The notes under the pieces are model-generated. The model was not told where the DNA came from, did no database searches, and saw nothing but the letters and a program-made list of their open reading frames with translations. The translations under genes were made by a program, and so were the position numbers. Positions 20,404 through 22,892 of a stretch of DNA of 22,892 bases are shown here, one piece after another. Each line of letters starts with the position of its first letter. Within the stretch, counting starts at the first letter, position 1. Source of the stretch: UBA6776 sp964636785 (lineage in GTDB: Bacteria; Bdellovibrionota; Bdellovibrionia; Bdellovibrionales; UBA1609); the NCBI GenBank assembly GCA_964636785.1, contig CAZWVK010000034.1, positions 1-22,892 on the forward strand, read 5' to 3'.

Positions 20404-21678
20404 ATGGTTTATTTGACGTCGATTTCTATTTTAGGTGTATTTTCAACTCTTCTATTTCTAAGCTTATGGCTCCTTGCGCAACGAAAACTGTCAGCCCAAG
20501 GAAAAGAATTACAAACTCTTGAATTGGAAAAGCTAAAGGCCGCACAGGAATCGGCTTCAGCAAAAGAGCAGCTGGCTTTAGAGCGTGAACGTTTTGACCA
20601 GCTTCGCACTGAGCTGAAAGATTCATTTTCGAGCGTAGCGGCAAGTTCTCTTCAGTCTTCCACCAAACATCTTTTGGAAATTGCAGAGGCTACATTCAAA
20701 AAGCAAAGCCAAATGCAGTTTATGGATTTTGAACAAAAGCAAAAGCATATTGAGCAGCTCATGGCTCCGGTGAGCCAAGCTCTATCTCAGTACCAACAGC
20801 AAGTTGGCGAAATGGAAAAGGAAAGGCAAAAAGCCTTTACGACTTTGGATGTTGAAATCAGAAAAGTCGCCGAGATGGGAATGCAGCTCTCAAAAGAAAC
20901 GACAGCTCTTAAAGATGCATTGAAGCGCCCCCATATCAGAGGACGGTGGGGAGAGGTTCAGCTTAAGAACTGTATTGAGTTGGCAGGAATGAGTGAATAC
21001 GCAGATGTTTCCTTTCAGCATTCCGTTGAGCGTGATGGCGACCGCTTGATTCCAGATATGGTTGTGAATATGCCAGAAGGTCGAAAGATCATTGTCGATG
21101 CAAAAACTCCAATTGATGCTTTTATGAACTCGCTTGAAGCCACCACAGATGAAGAGCGAAGCGTGGAAATGGCAAGACATGGAAGACATATCAAAGACCA
21201 CGTGAAGAAACTTTCATCTAAGGCCTATGCCGAAGCGGTGGAAGGTTCAGCGGATTTCACAGTGATGTTTCTTCCAAATGAGTCCTTTCTTTATGCGGGG
21301 CTTGAGATGGAGCCGGATCTAGTAGAATACGCATTAGAGAAAAAGGTTTTGATTGCAACGCCACCAACTCTTGTTGGACTTTTAAAGGTGATTCGTTTCG
21401 GTTGGAGTGAGAAAAAATTGGCGGAAAATGCCGAGAAGATTTCTCGCGAAGGAATTGAGCTTCATAAACGGATCTGTGATTTCTTTGAAGCGTATGAGAA
21501 TGTTGGAAAGCACCTTCAAAAAGCAATAGATGAATACGGAGTCGGTAAAACGAGGCTTCAATCTCGCGTCCTTGTTCAAGCCAAACGTTTTGAAGCACTC
21601 GGGGTAAAGAGCCCAAAGAGCCTTCCAGAATGTGAATCTTATGAAGTCAGTGAAGGATCTTCAGAGGAATTATCTTAA
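20404..21678 (+). CDS. rmuC: DNA recombination protein RmuC
   Basis: 424 residues. An N-terminal membrane helix (LGVFSTLLFLSLWLLAQ) is followed by a long coiled coil (about residues 25-165, rich in Glu, Gln, Lys and Ala). The conserved RmuC domain has the signature HIRGRWGEVQLKNCIELAGM at about 178, MVVNMPEGRKIIVDAKTPID and FTVMFLPNESFLYAGLEMEP. RmuC proteins have a predicted nuclease-like fold and limit inversions at short inverted repeats in E. coli. The end overlaps the convergent thioesterase gene by 9 bases. There is no clear ribosome site before the ATG. Confidence 0.95.
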   Translation: MVYLTSISILGVFSTLLFLSLWLLAQRKLSAQGKELQTLELEKLKAAQESASAKEQLALERERFDQLRTELKDSFSSVAASSLQSSTKHLLEIAEATFKKQSQMQFMDFEQKQKHIEQLMAPVSQALSQYQQQVGEMEKERQKAFTTLDVEIRKVAEMGMQLSKETTALKDALKRPHIRGRWGEVQLKNCIELAGMSEYADVSFQHSVERDGDRLIPDMVVNMPEGRKIIVDAKTPIDAFMNSLEATTDEERSVEMARHGRHIKDHVKKLSSKAYAEAVEGSADFTVMFLPNESFLYAGLEMEPDLVEYALEKKVLIATPPTLVGLLKVIRFGWSEKKLAENAEKISREGIELHKRICDFFEAYENVGKHLQKAIDEYGVGKTRLQSRVLVQAKRFEALGVKSPKSLPECESYEVSEGSSEELS

Positions 21679-22218
21679 GTAATTCTCGATTCCACGATAG
21701 CTCTGGATGGCCTCAAGGCCACCACCAGATTTCAATTTCTCAAGACTATGACTGAGTTTGTCCTTAGAAATATTTAAGAGATCAAAAATTTCCTTTGGAT
21801 CCACTCCACCGCCAGAAGTTTTGAGAAAACGAGCTTTAACAATTGCGGATGCATGAAGCTCATTCTTGGAGATAAAACGCTGTTGTAAGTAGAAGTACTT
21901 GTCATCCCAATAAAGAAGATCCGTGTGAATTTCAAATTTCTGAAAGGGCTGTAAGGATTTTCTAAATCGAATCACTTCCGAAGCAATAACAGGATAGATC
22001 TTATTCTTCTTAAGAATTTGATAGAACCCAGACCGCAGTGTTAAATCCGTTCGCCCTAAGTCCATAAGTGAGAGGTAAACGCCATTATTCATGTGCATTA
22101 AGATATCTAGATCGGTCAGCCAAACACGCAAATGAATGATTGAGGTTTCTAAAAAACCCATATTCGGTCGCCAAAGCACACTTAGAAAAAGATAAATCAA
22201 TCGGAAGTAGTGTTTCAT
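21670..22218 (-). CDS. acyl-CoA thioesterase-like protein (4HBT/hot-dog fold)
   Basis: 182 residues. The hot-dog motif is at residues 38-54: DLDILMHMNNGVYLSLMDLG, with the D-x-x-x-H-x-N arrangement (D38, H42, N44/N45) of 4-hydroxybenzoyl-CoA-type thioesterases, followed by RTDLTLRSGFYQIL. The rest has the fold's beta strands (ASEVIRFRKSLQPFQKFEIH, YFYLQQRFISKNELHASAIV). The N-terminal 20 residues are hydrophobic (MKHYFRLIYLFLSVLW), perhaps a membrane anchor, as in THEM6-type proteins. Substrate unknown. It converges with rmuC. Confidence 0.88.
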   Translation of the reverse strand: MKHYFRLIYLFLSVLWRPNMGFLETSIIHLRVWLTDLDILMHMNNGVYLSLMDLGRTDLTLRSGFYQILKKNKIYPVIASEVIRFRKSLQPFQKFEIHTDLLYWDDKYFYLQQRFISKNELHASAIVKARFLKTSGGGVDPKEIFDLLNISKDKLSHSLEKLKSGGGLEAIQSYRGIENYLR

Positions 22219-22285
22219 CTTATCAATCAGTTTAACTCGGCTAATTTATGAACACAAAGGGGAGTTTTTTTGCAATAATAGAATT

Positions 22286-22892
22286 ATGTCTCGCCAAATC
22301 ACCTATGCAATTGATTTTGGAACATCAAACTCTCTCCTTGCAGCGAGTGTTGATGGAAAGAGCATTGCACCGATACCCCTTGATCCATTGAATGCTGAGC
22401 CAGAAATTTTACGATCATTGATTTACTTTCCAGAAGTCGGGGAGCCGAGTTATGGAAAAAAAGCGACTGAATCATATACCGAGCAGTCTGGAGCAGGTCG
22501 ATTTTTTCGATCCGTGAAAAAGCATCTTCCATCCGCGCTGTTCCGTGGAACTTTGATTCATGGGCGACTCTATACTCTCGAAGATTTAATCGGTGCCTTT
22601 CTGAGGGAAATGAAAGTCCGCGCAGATGCTCATTTTAATCAAGACGTAACGGACGTCATCATTGGTCGTCCTGCGAGATTTTCTATGGATCGTGAAAAAG
22701 ACCTGTTGGCTGAAGCACGTCTTTTAAAGGCCGCTCAGAATGCTGGGTTTAAGAATATTGAGCTCTTCCCTGAGCCACTGGCGGCAGCCTTTGATTATCG
22801 GCAGCAGATAGAATCTGAGAAAATAGTTCTGATTGTTGATTTAGGTGGAGGGACCTCTGACTTTACGGTAATTCGACTGAGCCAGAAAGCCT
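22286..22892 (+). CDS. Hsp70-family chaperone-like protein, YegD type (3' end outside window)
   Basis: The first 202 residues of an Hsp70-like protein; the gene continues past the window. The actin-like ATPase motifs are clear: phosphate 1 loop ITYAIDFGTSNSLLAASVDG, the segment DVIIGRPARFSMD, IELFPEPLAAAFDY and the phosphate 2 loop IVLIVDLGGGTSDFTV. The form DFGTSNS and the long insertion after it fit the YegD-like subgroup of Hsp70 proteins, which lack a standard substrate domain, and not DnaK, which has GIDLGTTNS. ATG-22286 starts just before the motif; no strong ribosome site precedes it. Confidence 0.9.
   Translation, partial: MSRQITYAIDFGTSNSLLAASVDGKSIAPIPLDPLNAEPEILRSLIYFPEVGEPSYGKKATESYTEQSGAGRFFRSVKKHLPSALFRGTLIHGRLYTLEDLIGAFLREMKVRADAHFNQDVTDVIIGRPARFSMDREKDLLAEARLLKAAQNAGFKNIELFPEPLAAAFDYRQQIESEKIVLIVDLGGGTSDFTVIRLSQKA

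Noticed and set aside
1..22892. tRNA genes, IS elements, prophage genes, CRISPR arrays, restriction or toxin-antitoxin systems
   Set aside because: None seen in either strand by reading gaps and translations; the gaps between genes are all under 200 bases.

Overview
The window looks like a chromosomal segment of a predatory bacterium of the Bdellovibrio group. The main reason is one arrangement: a Tad/Flp (type IVb) pilus cluster, followed by a small secreted Rhs/YD-repeat protein and then a tiny secreted protein with a Gly-Ser-Thr tail. This matches the 'host interaction' (hit) locus bd0109-bd0108 of Bdellovibrio bacteriovorus, which lies beside flp genes and within about ten genes of groESL. 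The match rests on layout and recalled family knowledge, not on a database search. A 10-N scaffold gap shows the assembly is a draft.

Layout. Positions 1-1774 (minus): a partial glutamine-dependent NAD synthetase and the DUF2203 gene upstream of it, which overlap. Positions 1886-2755 (minus): an unusual Flp-like protein with two membrane segments. It is divergent from the main pilus operon. Positions 2945-10771 (plus): a tightly packed Tad operon holding the Flp pilin, a leaderless pilin-like peptide, the TadV/CpaA prepilin peptidase, three TadE/F-like minor pilins, CpaB/RcpC, the CpaC/RcpA secretin, a fused TadZ-TadA ATPase and one TadB-like platform protein. Positions 10788-12779 (plus): the Rhs-like and Hit-like genes, close enough to be co-transcribed with the pilus genes. 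Positions 12971-13180: another tiny secreted protein with a similar tail.

Positions 13204-13877 (minus): a single-domain response regulator and a small membrane protein in overlapping reading frames. 13938-14585 (plus): a DedA-family membrane protein. 14598-17463: two divergent outer-membrane beta-barrel proteins, the second with a FlgT/CsgG-like N-terminal part and broken by the scaffold gap. A bidirectional terminator separates it from groEL-groES (minus, 17531-19513). The right end has a secreted coiled-coil-like protein (minus), RmuC (plus), a hot-dog thioesterase (minus) and the start of a YegD-like Hsp70 protein (plus, cut by the window edge).

How the parts may work together. The Tad genes should build a surface pilus; the two ATPase domains on one polypeptide would link pole localisation to pilus assembly. 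The two hit-type secreted proteins sit directly behind the assembly genes, which fits a role as a sensor or checkpoint linking surface contact to the predatory cycle. The divergent flp promoter region has a sigma-28 (FliA)-like promoter facing each way and an 18-bp perfect palindrome inside one of them. This suggests that pilus genes are expressed together with motility genes in the free-swimming attack phase.

There is no gene-free stretch over 300 bases. I saw no tRNA, rRNA gene, IS element, prophage or CRISPR array.
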